Under the pieces are notes generated by a model, which did not search any database, was not told where the DNA came from, and worked only from the letters and a program-made list of their open reading frames with translations. A DNA stretch of 64,000 nt, taken from positions 62,001 through 126,000 of the forward strand of contig DATIJL010000016.1 of NCBI GenBank assembly GCA_035478595.1, in the 5' to 3' direction. Of this stretch, positions 1 through 9,284 are shown in pieces. Both the position numbers and the translations under genes were made by a program. The stretch comes from Candidatus Chromulinivoraceae bacterium (GTDB lineage: Bacteria; Patescibacteriota; Saccharimonadia; Saccharimonadales; Saccharimonadaceae). Position 1 is the stretch's first letter; the number at the start of each line of letters is the position of its first letter.

Positions 1-524
1 CGCACTTCGGCGAGAGTAGCCTCAAGTCCGCGAATCTGCGTCTCGGCGGTCTCTCGTTTCGTGTTTGCGCGGCTTGTGCGTCTCTGCTCTTTCTCGAACG
101 CCGCCCGTAGGGCTGTGATCGTTCCTTCGAGTGTGGTGATCTGCTCGCGTAGGAGTTGCTCGACGGACGGTTCAGCCTCCTCCGGCTCACTTGTGGCCGG
201 CCTTCGGGAGGCTTGACCAGGTCGAGTCTTCGTGACTCTCACTGATCCGTTGCCTGTCGTGAAGGTGCGGGGCACCTGCAGCAGTGACTGACGTGGAGCG
301 ATGTAGATGACGTTCCCAGCAAGCACTCCTTCGAGGAGTCCGATCTTCCTTGCGCGGTGCAGACCGCGGAGTATGATCGCTATCTCTGCTGGGGGAAGAT
401 CTACTTCTGCTCCGAGCGCACGAGGCGCGTCAGAGACTACTTGCGGGTCTCCCGTCTCTTCTAGACGTTCGAACAGAGCTTCTGCTGCTCGTAGAACGGC
501 AGCTCGCTTCTCCTCTTTATTCAT
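1..524 (-). CDS. Orphan G+C-rich gene, partial (N-terminal 174 aa), helix-turn-helix-like plus coiled coil
   Basis: The reading frame is open from ATG at 524 to the window edge, so the C-terminus is missing. A Shine-Dalgarno GGGAGAAGG directly precedes the start and a TATAAT-like box lies about 45 nt upstream. The first ~75 residues are helical with alternating charged and aliphatic positions (AEIAIILRGLHRARKIGLLE), resembling a small winged-helix domain. A Pro/Arg/Thr-rich linker follows, then a heptad-like coiled coil rich in Leu, Glu and Arg. Bases 1-60 are 37/60 G+C by my count, well above neighbouring core genes. I do not recognise the family. A small DNA-binding or scaffold protein is possible, but that is inference. 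It shares base composition and isolation with five other orphans in this window. Confidence 0.6.
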   Translation of the reverse strand, partial: MNKEEKRAAVLRAAEALFERLEETGDPQVVSDAPRALGAEVDLPPAEIAIILRGLHRARKIGLLEGVLAGNVIYIAPRQSLLQVPRTFTTGNGSVRVTKTRPGQASRRPATSEPEEAEPSVEQLLREQITTLEGTITALRAAFEKEQRRTSRANTKRETAETQIRGLEATLAEV

Positions 525-641
525 CCTTCTCCCTAATCGTGATCGAGGACGATAAAATTATATCATTTTTTTCGAATAAATGCAAAACACACCATGCTTA
601 GAAGGACGAGTAATGACGCTGGCTGTTCGTGCCATCTTTTG

Positions 642-685
642 CTCATAAAAAACACGACCATTTTTCAGGTCGTGTTTTTTATGAG
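642..685 (-). terminator. Intrinsic terminator after rplK (bidirectional)
   Basis: Perfect inverted repeat CTCATAAAAAACACGACC / GGTCGTGTTTTTTATGAG around an 8-nt loop, with T tracts on both strands. It ends the rplK transcript 13 nt past its stop codon and may also stop plus-strand transcription. Confidence 0.9.
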
Positions 686-697
686 ATTGAAGTGGGA

Positions 698-1123
698 TTA
701 GTCGACGACTTCGACACCCATTGAGCGTGCGGTGCCGGCGATAACTTTAACGCGACCATCCATATCGATAGCGTTAAGGTGGTCTTTCTTAGATTCTGCG
801 ATAGCTTCAAGCTGCGCGCGAGTAATCTTACCAACCTTTTCGGCGTGTGGTTTGCTGCTACCTTTTTTGATACCGATAGCTTCGCGGATAGCGTCGTCTA
901 CTGGCTGACCAAGAGACTTCCAGGTAAAGGTACGGTCTTCGAACACTTGGAGGTGAACGATAACGTCTTTACCCATATCGCCTTTGGTAGCGTCGTTAAA
1001 TGGGTTAATGAAATCCATCATGTTCAGGCCCCATTGACCGAGGGTAGAACCTACTGGAGGACCTGCAGTTGCGCGGCCGGCTGGCACGCGGAACTTGATG
1101 TTTCCGATAACTTTTTTAGCCAT
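698..1123 (-). CDS. rplK: Ribosomal protein uL11
   Basis: This is 50S ribosomal protein L11, which with 23S rRNA forms the GTPase-associated centre where elongation factors act. The 141-aa length matches the family. The N-terminal GRATAGPPVGSTLGQWGLN segment is the diagnostic proline-rich motif and the C-terminal domain carries the rRNA-binding GTARSMGVEV end. Unlike the usual secE-nusG-rplK-rplA order, rplK stands alone: a terminator follows immediately, rplA (L1) is not adjacent, and nusG-secE lie about 7 kb away. It has its own good promoter (1177-1205). Confidence 0.97.
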   Translation of the reverse strand: MAKKVIGNIKFRVPAGRATAGPPVGSTLGQWGLNMMDFINPFNDATKGDMGKDVIVHLQVFEDRTFTWKSLGQPVDDAIREAIGIKKGSSKPHAEKVGKITRAQLEAIAESKKDHLNAIDMDGRVKVIAGTARSMGVEVVD

Positions 1124-1176
1124 TGAATTATTTTCCTTCTTTTGTACTCGTATTACCGAGTGCGTAACGGTTATTT

Positions 1177-1205
1177 ATTGTAGCAAAAACGTTCTGGTTT
1201 TTCAA
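1177..1205 (-). promoter_or_regulatory. rplK promoter
   Basis: On the minus strand, TTGAAA (1205-1200), a 17-nt spacer and TACAAT (1182-1177) match the sigma-70 consensus. This leaves a leader of roughly 45 nt with an AGAAGGAAAA ribosome-binding region before the rplK ATG. Confidence 0.8.
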
Positions 1206-1246
1206 GGTGGTCACTATAAAATAAAAACTCCCAAGGGGACTGATCC

Positions 1247-1282
1247 GACCCGGTGCTCGCGGTAAAATGCGAGCACCGGGTC
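1247..1282 (-). terminator. Perfect 14-bp G+C-rich hairpin after orphan gene
   Basis: GACCCGGTGCTCGC (1247-1260) and GCGAGCACCGGGTC (1269-1282) form a 14-bp perfect stem with an 8-nt loop, 22 nt past the stop of the orphan gene. There is no immediate T tract, but TTTTTATTTT follows about 20 nt later on the minus strand. It is the same style of hairpin as after the other G+C-rich orphans. Confidence 0.7.
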
Positions 1283-1303
1283 GAATGAGGGATCTTGTCG
1301 GTA

Positions 1304-1729
1304 TTACCCAATCAGCTCCTTGTACGCACGGTTGACAGTGCGCGGGTTGCGGCACTCCGCCTCCAGTCGAGCGTACTTACGCCCGGCGCGGCAGCTGCCC
1401 CGCTGCCAGCTCTTCCTGGCGGAATTGTCAGCCTGGATGCTGGCGTAGAAGCTCTTGGTACCATGGTTCGCGCGAAGCTTGTACTTCTTGCCCACGCGAC
1501 TCATGGAGCGAGCAGCGGGGTTGACGCGGCGCGATTGCTGCGAGGTGGCGATTTGGCTCAGACCGTAGACCGTCCACGCGAGGTCGATTTCGCGCTGGAT
1601 CTTGGTGGTGTCGGGCTCTTCTTCGCCCCACGCCATCCACGCCAGTTCGATGTCGATTGTGCGGTTCAGGCTCACGAAGTCGAACGGCTCGACGATGCTG
1701 CTCTCGCGGGTGGAAACACTGATTGACAA
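1304..1729 (-). CDS. Orphan G+C-rich gene, basic 141-aa protein of unknown function
   Basis: I do not recognise this protein. It begins with TTG at 1729, placed about 9 nt after a GAGGAGC ribosome-binding site; no better ATG exists in frame. The N-terminal half is mixed and acidic (AWMAWGEEEPDTT), while the C-terminal half is strongly basic (RVGKKYKLR, KSWQRGSCRAGRKYARL), which suggests nucleic-acid or membrane-surface binding (inference). Bases 1501-1560 are 39/60 G+C, far above neighbouring eno. It has its own TTGACA promoter and its own perfect hairpin, so it looks like a self-contained single-gene unit inserted between rplK and eno. Transfer from a high-G+C organism is plausible but not shown. 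Confidence 0.6.
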   Translation of the reverse strand: MSISVSTRESSIVEPFDFVSLNRTIDIELAWMAWGEEEPDTTKIQREIDLAWTVYGLSQIATSQQSRRVNPAARSMSRVGKKYKLRANHGTKSFYASIQADNSARKSWQRGSCRAGRKYARLEAECRNPRTVNRAYKELIG

Positions 1730-1780
1730 GAGTGCTCCTCGTATTGGTCACCAGTACTTACACTGGCGAACTGGTTGCTT

Positions 1781-1808
1781 ATATTATCATATTGCTTATA
1801 ATTGTCAA
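1781..1808 (-). promoter_or_regulatory. Promoter of the 1304-1729 orphan gene
   Basis: Minus-strand TTGACA (1808-1803), a 16-nt spacer and TAATAT (1786-1781). A TGATCA palindrome lies just upstream of the -35 box. The promoter is A+T-rich although the gene it drives is G+C-rich. Confidence 0.6.
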
Positions 1809-1874
1809 TGATCATGTTGTAATGTGACCTCTTTCGCTATGCATAAGCGAGGTGTAATATAGGACTGCAAGTAA

Positions 1875-3178
<1,304 letters not shown>

Positions 3179-3179
<1 letters not shown>

Positions 3180-3805
3180 TGGCATATCTGGTACTTGTCC
3201 GTCACGGACAGTCTGAGTGGAACCTTCTAGGCCAATGGACGGGTCTTACGGATGTATCTTTAACGGATGATGGCCGTGAAGAAGCCCGCCGAGCTGCACG
3301 TACACTAGAAGATATCGATCTTCATCGTGCCTATACCTCAAAATTGAAACGCGCCAAGCATACACTCGATGAGATTATGGAGCATCTGGATTACAAGGAC
3401 ATTCAGCGAAGTGAGCACGAAGAGCTTAACGAACGCGACTACGGCGATCTAACCGGCAAAAACAAGTGGCAGGTCAAAGAAGAATATGGCGAAGAGAAGT
3501 TTATGAAATGGCGTCGTAGCTGGGATCACCCCGTGCCGGGCGGCGAAACTCTCAAAGACGTTTCCGGTCGCGTACTTCCTTTTTATGAACAACATATTCT
3601 CAATGATCTCAAAAACGGTAAAAATGTTATTGTAGCAGCACATGGCAATTCACTACGCGCACTCATAAAACACCTCGATAGAATCGCCGATGATGACGCG
3701 CATACGGTTGAGATTATGACCGGTGAAGTCATAGTGTATGAGGTCGGCGAAGCTGGCGAGCTGCTTAAAAAAGAGATTCGTCTAACGAATGATAAAAAAG
3801 TCTAA
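3179..3805 (+). CDS. gpmA: 2,3-bisphosphoglycerate-dependent phosphoglycerate mutase
   Basis: It interconverts 3- and 2-phosphoglycerate, the step just before enolase. The histidine-phosphatase signature LVRHGQSEWN near residue 8 carries the phospho-accepting His; ERDYGDLTGKNK and the second catalytic motif AAHGNSLRAL (about residue 158) are intact. The 208-aa length is slightly shorter than typical 230-250 aa family members, mainly at the C-terminus. It is co-transcribed with eno via a TAATG overlap, giving a two-gene lower-glycolysis operon. Confidence 0.95.
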
Positions 3806-3817
3806 AACTTAACCACT

Positions 3818-3852
3818 CATCGTGCTTATGGTTTATACTAAAAAGCACGATG
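3818..3852 (+). repeat. 10-bp inverted repeat flanking a promoter and containing a start codon
   Basis: CATCGTGCTT (3818-3827) and AAGCACGATG (3843-3852) are perfect inverted copies. Between them lies TATACT (3834-3839), and the right arm contains the ATG of the next gene. A transcript reading in from gpmA would fold this hairpin and bury the start codon; a transcript starting at the internal promoter would lack the left arm. Confidence 0.6.
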
Positions 3853-4389
3853 AAAAAGCTATCAGGCCGTGTGGTGAGCGTCAATATTCTAGGTCTTCTA
3901 GGATATATGAGCTCGCTACTGGCCTGGTTGTTATTTGTGGCTGCTTTTTTTGTGTTGCTTGCCGATAGTTCTTTTATGACTATGCCGAATAATCAGCCGT
4001 TTGTACAAATACTTCCTATTCCGGATAACTTGACCGGTGTTGCGTCTATGGCTAGCTATGGAGTTACGGCTGTCGCCATTATCGTCACGATAATTATTTT
4101 TATAGCATTTCCATACTTTGTAAGTAAGAACTTATCCCGATTCATGCGATATATTCTTAAGGCTTTTAAAATAACCCAAACAAACTGGCATATGTGGCTC
4201 GTTAAGGGGCTTGTGACAGCTCTTCCAGCTGTTGGTCTTGCAATCATGACGCTGTGTGGTGTTCAAGGAGATACGGCAGTTGCAATCTATGTTGTCGTAT
4301 TCTTTGCTGCTCTGCTTGCCTTTGCTCTTTTTTCTTTTCAATATTTTCTAGCTTGGCGTCTCGAGGTTGCTTCAAGAGATATTTGGTAA
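3850..4389 (+). CDS. Uncharacterised four-helix membrane protein
   Basis: A 179-aa protein with about four predicted transmembrane helices: residues ~12-38, ~55-85, ~115-137 and ~145-168. A small polar loop follows helix 1 and a basic loop (KNLSRFMRYILKAFK) lies between helices 2 and 3. No catalytic motif is visible and I do not recognise the family. The ATG lies 10 nt after a TATACT box, which suggests a nearly leaderless transcript, and sits in one arm of an inverted repeat. It is followed by the binding-protein/histidine-kinase genes, but those have their own TTGACA promoter, so a functional link is uncertain. Confidence 0.65.
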   Translation: MKKLSGRVVSVNILGLLGYMSSLLAWLLFVAAFFVLLADSSFMTMPNNQPFVQILPIPDNLTGVASMASYGVTAVAIIVTIIIFIAFPYFVSKNLSRFMRYILKAFKITQTNWHMWLVKGLVTALPAVGLAIMTLCGVQGDTAVAIYVVVFFAALLAFALFSFQYFLAWRLEVASRDIW

Positions 4390-4403
4390 AGCTGAAACGG
4401 GGC

Positions 4404-4433
4404 TTGACAGACGGGACTGCTTTCACGGATGAT
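4404..4433 (+). promoter_or_regulatory. Promoter of the binding-protein/kinase operon
   Basis: TTGACA (4404-4409, perfect consensus), an 18-nt spacer and GATGAT (4428-4433, 4/6 match). It lies 15 nt after the stop of the preceding gene and leads to a ~25-nt leader with GAGGG before ATG 4465. Confidence 0.55.
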
Positions 4434-4464
4434 AAATACAACATATAAGCATGAGGGTTTTACG

Positions 4465-5658
4465 ATGCCGGAAGATGAAATACCAAATCTGTTGCATGCG
4501 GGTGGCGAAACAAATGGATTACCAGTTGCGAATAAACCTAAGAAGAAATGGCTTATACCTTTGTTGATCGGCCTTACGGTACTTATAGTAGTAGTCGCTG
4601 GTGCTTGGGCCTATATGCGATACGAGGCTTCAATTGTGCAGAAGAAACCAGCTATTAAGGTTGGTGTATTGATGGCCTTTACCGGAGGTTCTAGTAATAT
4701 GGGCTACGGCACAATGAAAGGTATCCAGCTGGCTAAAAAACAGTTGAATGCAGATAATATCGAACTTGTACAAGCAGACTCACATTGCGACCCACAAACT
4801 GCAAAGAGCGCAATGCAATCGCTAATAGATAAGGGCGTTGTTGCAGTTATTGGAGACGGCTGTTCGAGTGCTTCTCTTGCAGCTCTTCCACTGGCTAATA
4901 GTAATAAAATCCCTATGGTCAGCCCATCGGCATCTTCCGTAACACTCTCCATACCAAATGACTATTTCTTTCGGGTAATTCCTTCGGATAATTACCAAGC
5001 TGCTTATATGGCTAAGGCCATTCGCGACAAAGGTATTACGCGCGTTGCCGTATTCTACACAAACGAGCCGTATGGCTCGGCAATGAGTACAAGTTTCCAG
5101 GAACAATTTAAAACACTTGGCGGACAAGTGGCGGCAACTTCATATGCCGAACCAGACGATATTAACCTGACGACTGAGATGCAGAAACTTAAGGCGGTTA
5201 ATCCGCAAGCGATCTTTATTGCACCTAACTCTCTCGTGACGGCAACGGCAGCTGTTCAGGTGGCGCGTAACGTAGGGCTCGTGGTACCGTTGTTTGGCGG
5301 GGACGTCATGTATGACAAAACCCTTATTTCTAATGCACCGACAGCGTCGAATGGATTGACGATTACCACATTCCCTACAGGATCAGATACATTTAAAAGA
5401 TTAATGCTTAATGAATATAAAGTCAGCGAGCAGCTTTATGCCGCTCCACAGGCCTACGATGCTTTTGAAGCGATCTACCGCACGATTAGTAGTGGTGCAA
5501 CAACAGGTGAAGCAATCCATAGCGCATTACCATCAATTAACTTTAAGGGTATGTCGGCAGATATATCGTTTGACCAAAATGGAGAAGAGCCGGGCACAAA
5601 CTACACTTACGACCTGCTTCAGGTAGAAAGCGGCATCTTTACGCCAGTGGCTCGATAG
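4465..5658 (+). CDS. Membrane-anchored branched-chain-amino-acid-type periplasmic binding protein (Peripla_BP_6)
   Basis: A type I solute-binding protein of the LivJ/AmiC class. Residues ~30-52 (LIPLLIGLTVLIVVVAGAW) form an uncleaved membrane anchor after a short cytoplasmic tail. The extracytoplasmic part begins with the typical IKVGVLMAFTGGSSNMGYG strand-loop, followed by GDGCSSASLAALPLANSNKIPMVSPSAS and the inter-lobe segments ending in YDLLQVESG. The start at ATG 4465 follows GAGGG; an ATG at 4429 would lie inside the promoter. No ABC permease or ATPase genes follow. Instead a histidine kinase starts 4 nt downstream, so the protein probably presents a ligand to that kinase rather than feeding a transporter. 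The ligand is unknown; amino acids or amides are the family norm. Confidence 0.88.
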   Translation: MPEDEIPNLLHAGGETNGLPVANKPKKKWLIPLLIGLTVLIVVVAGAWAYMRYEASIVQKKPAIKVGVLMAFTGGSSNMGYGTMKGIQLAKKQLNADNIELVQADSHCDPQTAKSAMQSLIDKGVVAVIGDGCSSASLAALPLANSNKIPMVSPSASSVTLSIPNDYFFRVIPSDNYQAAYMAKAIRDKGITRVAVFYTNEPYGSAMSTSFQEQFKTLGGQVAATSYAEPDDINLTTEMQKLKAVNPQAIFIAPNSLVTATAAVQVARNVGLVVPLFGGDVMYDKTLISNAPTASNGLTITTFPTGSDTFKRLMLNEYKVSEQLYAAPQAYDAFEAIYRTISSGATTGEAIHSALPSINFKGMSADISFDQNGEEPGTNYTYDLLQVESGIFTPVAR

Positions 5659-5662
5659 CATA

Positions 5663-7861
5663 ATGAAATTCCGACAAAAGTTTATTCTCACACTACTCCT
5701 CATTGGTCTTATACCAATGCTTGATGTCGGTATATTTGCTTATATATCTGCCAGTAACGCACTTCTAGAAAAAACCACGAATCAGTTGAACAGTACCGCG
5801 ATTAAACAAACCGAACGGATTGATGCGATCGTTCAAAGTAGACAAGAGCAGGCTACTCAGGCGGCAAACCAATATGATTTGCGCGTTAGCTTGGCGCAGT
5901 ACCTGGCACAGCCATCCGATGTAGCCAAGCAACATCTCAATACGATTCTCCAGGGTATGGAGGTTGGTCAGTCGGCAATGCAGTATATTCGTCTTTACGA
6001 TATGACGAATACACTCATTGCCTCGTCAGTAACTGAACAATCTTCGAGTGATTATCTTTCTAAAATCATAACCCCGGGAAACGGCGATGTTAATAGTGTG
6101 CGCATCGTAAAAGATCCTCGCGACAACTCCATTAAATTAGAGGTGTCAACTCGTATTAATGCGCAGGTGATTTTGAGCGCCGTTTTTCGCACAGACGACC
6201 TCACGGCGGTCGTTCAAGACTTCACTGGTCTCGATCAGACGGGCGAGACGGTGATTGTCGGTACCGATAATATATCCCTCTTTCCTGTGCGTTTTAATAT
6301 AGACGGCGCCCTACAGACGAATCTTGCCAGTCTCGATGCAAACAACACTACGTCTGGCGTTTACAAAACAGCTACTGACTACAGGGGTCATGAGGTGCTC
6401 TACGTTACTCACGCAGTAGGTCTCAGTAACTGGACAGTGATCGACAAAATTGATAAAGATGAGGCGTTGGCATCTACAGCCACTCTCCGCACGACAATGA
6501 TTTGGATTATCTGTGTTGTCTGTGTGATTATTATTGCCATGGCGCTTGTTTTGACGGGCTTTTTTACTAGGCCAATCTTGCGTATGGTCGCGATAGCCAA
6601 ACGTATTGGCTATGGGGATTTTTCGGCGAGTGTTTCGTTTACGCGTAAAGATGAGATTGGCATATTGGGTAATAGCATTGACTCTATGAAAGAAAATCTC
6701 AGTCAACTTATTCGAGGCATCGAATCTCAGCGAGAGCGTCTCGAGGTGATTTTAAACACTACGATTGAGGGCATTTTTGCCATTGATGAAAATTCAACCA
6801 TTTTACTTGCTAACCGGTCGGCCGAAAAACTAGTAGGCGGCACGGCGAAGGACTTACTAGGTAAGAATCTCAAAGAGGTATTTTTATGGGAACAGGGCAT
6901 GCAGCCTTTTACTGTTAATTACAGTGAGCAGACAGTTAAAGTATATGAGAATCTTCAGTTTACCGATAAGCAAGGCACGAAGCGGTATGTAAAGCTCATT
7001 GTTGCACCGGTACACGAAGAGCCTCAAGCTGGACGCACTCACGCTATTGTAACGATTCATGATGAGACATCGAGCCGTGAGCTTGAAAATATGAAGACTG
7101 ATTTCGTATCCATGGCAGCCCACGAACTTCGCACTCCACTGACGGCTGTGCGTGGCTATCTTGAGATGGCATCGACAAAAGGCCACGAACAAGATAGTGT
7201 CTTGTATGTAACGAAAGCTCTCAGAAATATCAATGAATTAAGCGGTCTTATAAATAACCTCCTTGATGTGACGCGTATTGAGCGTGGTACATTGGTATTG
7301 AATATGGAAAAAATAGACCTTGCAAGCTGCGTTGCGCATGCCTACGAAGACGCACGATTTCTTGCTGAAGATCGCCAAATTAGCCTCTCCTATAGTGGTC
7401 CACAAAAAGATAAGTATGTTGTTGGTGATCTGATTTCGCTACGTGAAATTGTAAATAATCTCTTATCTAACGCGATTAAATATACTCTTCCGGGTGGTAC
7501 GGTAGTTATGGACTTGCAAGAGACTTCAGCCGATGCCTACACAGTTACCGTAAAAGATACGGGCGTGGGCATATCTAAAGAAGCACAGAAGTATCTATTT
7601 AATAAGTTCTACCGTGTCCATGGTGGTCTTGATAGCGGTAGCAAGGGCACGGGACTCGGACTTTATATTGCAAGATCGATCGCCGAGCGTCACGAAGGTA
7701 CTATTTCGGTAACATCAGAAGAAGGAAAAGGATCAGCTTTTACCCTTACGCTTCCTATATTTACCGATGAACACCTTCAGACACTGCGCGCAGATACAGA
7801 TAAAAAAGACACTATGACAAGGAGAAAACGTGGCTGGGTTACAAAAAATATTACTCGTTGA
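5663..7861 (+). CDS. Sensor histidine kinase (extracellular Cache-like, HAMP, PAS, HisKA, HATPase)
   Basis: A 732-aa membrane sensor kinase. Transmembrane helix 1 is at residues ~7-29, an extracellular domain of ~240 residues follows with a dCache-like layout, and helix 2 is at ~275-301. Then come HAMP (~302-352), PAS (~362-470), the phospho-acceptor His487 in AAHELRTPLTAVRGY, N box NNLLSNAIKYT, and G boxes DTGVGIS and GTGLGLY. It starts 4 nt after the binding protein, and its last 32 nt overlap the response regulator gene. The three genes form one transcription unit, and the binding protein is a likely upstream ligand module (inference from context). Confidence 0.93.
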   Translation: MKFRQKFILTLLLIGLIPMLDVGIFAYISASNALLEKTTNQLNSTAIKQTERIDAIVQSRQEQATQAANQYDLRVSLAQYLAQPSDVAKQHLNTILQGMEVGQSAMQYIRLYDMTNTLIASSVTEQSSSDYLSKIITPGNGDVNSVRIVKDPRDNSIKLEVSTRINAQVILSAVFRTDDLTAVVQDFTGLDQTGETVIVGTDNISLFPVRFNIDGALQTNLASLDANNTTSGVYKTATDYRGHEVLYVTHAVGLSNWTVIDKIDKDEALASTATLRTTMIWIICVVCVIIIAMALVLTGFFTRPILRMVAIAKRIGYGDFSASVSFTRKDEIGILGNSIDSMKENLSQLIRGIESQRERLEVILNTTIEGIFAIDENSTILLANRSAEKLVGGTAKDLLGKNLKEVFLWEQGMQPFTVNYSEQTVKVYENLQFTDKQGTKRYVKLIVAPVHEEPQAGRTHAIVTIHDETSSRELENMKTDFVSMAAHELRTPLTAVRGYLEMASTKGHEQDSVLYVTKALRNINELSGLINNLLDVTRIERGTLVLNMEKIDLASCVAHAYEDARFLAEDRQISLSYSGPQKDKYVVGDLISLREIVNNLLSNAIKYTLPGGTVVMDLQETSADAYTVTVKDTGVGISKEAQKYLFNKFYRVHGGLDSGSKGTGLGLYIARSIAERHEGTISVTSEEGKGSAFTLTLPIFTDEHLQTLRADTDKKDTMTRRKRGWVTKNITR

Positions 7862-8237
7862 GGATAATATAGAACTACGCTCAATATACGAGCAGTATCT
7901 AAAAAGACGTGGGTATACAGTTACCGTTGCCGTTGATGGAGAAGATGCTCTACGTCTAGGCAAGGAGTTTCGCCCCGAACTCGTTTTTCTAGATATTATG
8001 ATGCCTAAGATTGATGGACTAAAAGTACTAAAAATGCTTCGCCACGATGAGGAGTATGGTTGTACGAGAGCTAAGATTGTTCTACTAACAAACCTAGGTG
8101 ATGCCAGTCGGGTCGATCCTAAGGTTCAAAAAGATATGGACGGCTATGTTATTAAAGCTGAAATAAACCTATCCGATCTTATAGATATTATCAAGTCGTT
8201 TGAAGGTCTCGAAACAAAACAAAACAGCGCCGAATAG
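7830..8237 (+). CDS. Stand-alone receiver-domain response regulator
   Basis: A 135-aa CheY-like protein consisting only of a REC domain. The acidic pocket (VEDN, Glu11/Asp12), phospho-acceptor Asp55 in FLDIMMP, the Thr of LLTNLGD and the conserved Lys in YVIKAE are visible. There is no DNA-binding or enzymatic output domain, so signalling must continue through protein-protein contact. The start is GTG 7830, 5 nt past AAGGAG and inside the 3' end of the kinase gene, so expression is coupled. It receives phosphate from the neighbouring kinase by context. Confidence 0.92.
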   Translation: MAGLQKILLVEDNIELRSIYEQYLKRRGYTVTVAVDGEDALRLGKEFRPELVFLDIMMPKIDGLKVLKMLRHDEEYGCTRAKIVLLTNLGDASRVDPKVQKDMDGYVIKAEINLSDLIDIIKSFEGLETKQNSAE

Positions 8238-8250
8238 GCGCTGTTGTTTT
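8224..8250 (+). terminator. Intrinsic terminator of the sensory operon
   Basis: ACAGCGCC / GGCGCTGT stem with a 5-nt loop followed by TGTTTTTAT; the stem overlaps the stop codon of the response regulator. A-rich sequence on the other side lets it also serve the convergent nusG transcript. Confidence 0.85.
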
Positions 8251-8267
8251 TATGTAACTCTATTGAG

Positions 8268-8813
8268 CTAAACTTTTTTGACCTGAAGTGCGTCGAGCTC
8301 TACTGGAGTATCGCGGCCAAACATGCTGACCATAACTTTAATCTTGCCCTTTTGGGTGTCGATTTCAGCGATAGCACCGTCAAAGCCTTTGAATGGCCCA
8401 TCGGTGATAGAAACGACTTCACCTTCTGAAAAGTCGATGTGGTGCTTAGGGTCTTCAACGCCCATACGCTTTTTAATCTTGGCAATCTCAGAGTCTGAAA
8501 CTGGTGTTGGCTCGGTGCCGCTACCAACAAAGCCCGTAACGCCAGGGGTATTACGAACGATGTACCAGGTTTCGTCAGTAAGCTTCATCTCGACGAGGGC
8601 ATAGCCCTGGAAGATTTTCTTCTCGACGACCTTGCGCTTACCGTTCTTGATTTCAATTTGCTTTTCCTTTGGCACCATGACGTCAAAAATCTTGTCGGCC
8701 ATGTCGACCGCGTTAATACGCTGACGAATACTTTCGGCTACTTTTTCTTCGTAACCACTATAGGTGTGAATAGCGTACCATTGGCGGGTGGAGTCGTATC
8801 GGTTTTTTGACAT
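8268..8813 (-). CDS. nusG: Transcription termination/antitermination factor NusG
   Basis: A general elongation factor that binds the RNA polymerase clamp and links it to the ribosome or Rho. The N-terminal NGN domain opens with RQWYAIHTYSGYEEKVAESI; KIFQGYALVEM and NTPGVTGFVG are typical. The C-terminal KOW motif is FSEGEVVSITDGPFKGFDGAI. The 181-aa length is normal. It sits 9 nt downstream of secE in a two-gene operon. The usual downstream rplK-rplA are missing here; rplK is about 7 kb away on the same strand. Confidence 0.97.
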   Translation of the reverse strand: MSKNRYDSTRQWYAIHTYSGYEEKVAESIRQRINAVDMADKIFDVMVPKEKQIEIKNGKRKVVEKKIFQGYALVEMKLTDETWYIVRNTPGVTGFVGSGTEPTPVSDSEIAKIKKRMGVEDPKHHIDFSEGEVVSITDGPFKGFDGAIAEIDTQKGKIKVMVSMFGRDTPVELDALQVKKV

Positions 8814-8822
8814 TGTTTTCTC

Positions 8823-9182
8823 TTATCCTAAAATTAGTTGAAATAAATATTTAAATAGTGCGTCGAGGAGCAAAATCAGTACGATGAAGAACGCGGTGAA
8901 CGCAAGTACGGCTACCGTAAGTCCCCACGTTGCTCGGCGATTCGGCCAGCGGACTTCTTTTAGCTCGTACCAAGCACCGGCGAAATAACCGCCGATAGCT
9001 GGGAAGGGGTTGCGAATACCCGTTTTTCCCTCATTTGTTTGTTTTTTAGGCGTCGCTGCAGAGGCTTCGACAGTTGGTTTTTCTTTTTTGGCGGCTTGCT
9101 TAGAGTCGGTAGCGACGATTCGCGTAACCTTCGCAGCGCTCTCCGCCTTGTTAGCTGCTGGTTTTTTAGCTTTGGTTGCCAA
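8823..9182 (-). CDS. secE: Preprotein translocase subunit SecE
   Basis: SecE stabilises SecY in the plasma-membrane translocon. Residues ~65-119 contain the conserved amphipathic segment YELKEVRWPNRRATWGLT followed by one transmembrane helix (VAVLAFTAFFIVLILLLDALF). The first ~60 residues are an Ala/Lys-rich low-complexity extension. I place the start at TTG 9182, seven nt after GGGAGAAG and just after the promoter; an upstream extension would run into the -10 box. It precedes nusG, the standard pairing. Confidence 0.92.
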   Translation of the reverse strand: MATKAKKPAANKAESAAKVTRIVATDSKQAAKKEKPTVEASAATPKKQTNEGKTGIRNPFPAIGGYFAGAWYELKEVRWPNRRATWGLTVAVLAFTAFFIVLILLLDALFKYLFQLILG

Positions 9183-9200
9183 CGTTAGCTTCTCCCAAAT

Positions 9201-9229
9201 TAAATAGCCTGCTCTAGGCAGACTGTCAA
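9201..9229 (-). promoter_or_regulatory. secE-nusG promoter
   Basis: Minus strand TTGACA (9229-9224), exactly 17 nt, then TATTTA (9206-9201), close to GGGAGAAG and the TTG start, leaving a short leader. Confidence 0.85.
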
Positions 9230-9284
9230 GTAACACTATAGCCGACTACCGTTAGATCGTCAAGCGTGATACTATTAATCCATT

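Noticed and set aside
307-555. Plus-strand 82-codon frame at the left edge
   Set aside because: The minus-strand frame 524-1 has a good start site, coiled-coil sequence and promoter; the plus frame is Ser/Arg-rich shadow sequence.
3181-3220. Later or alternative starts for gpmA
   Set aside because: The TAATG overlap and the immediate LVRHGQSEWN motif fix the start at 3179.
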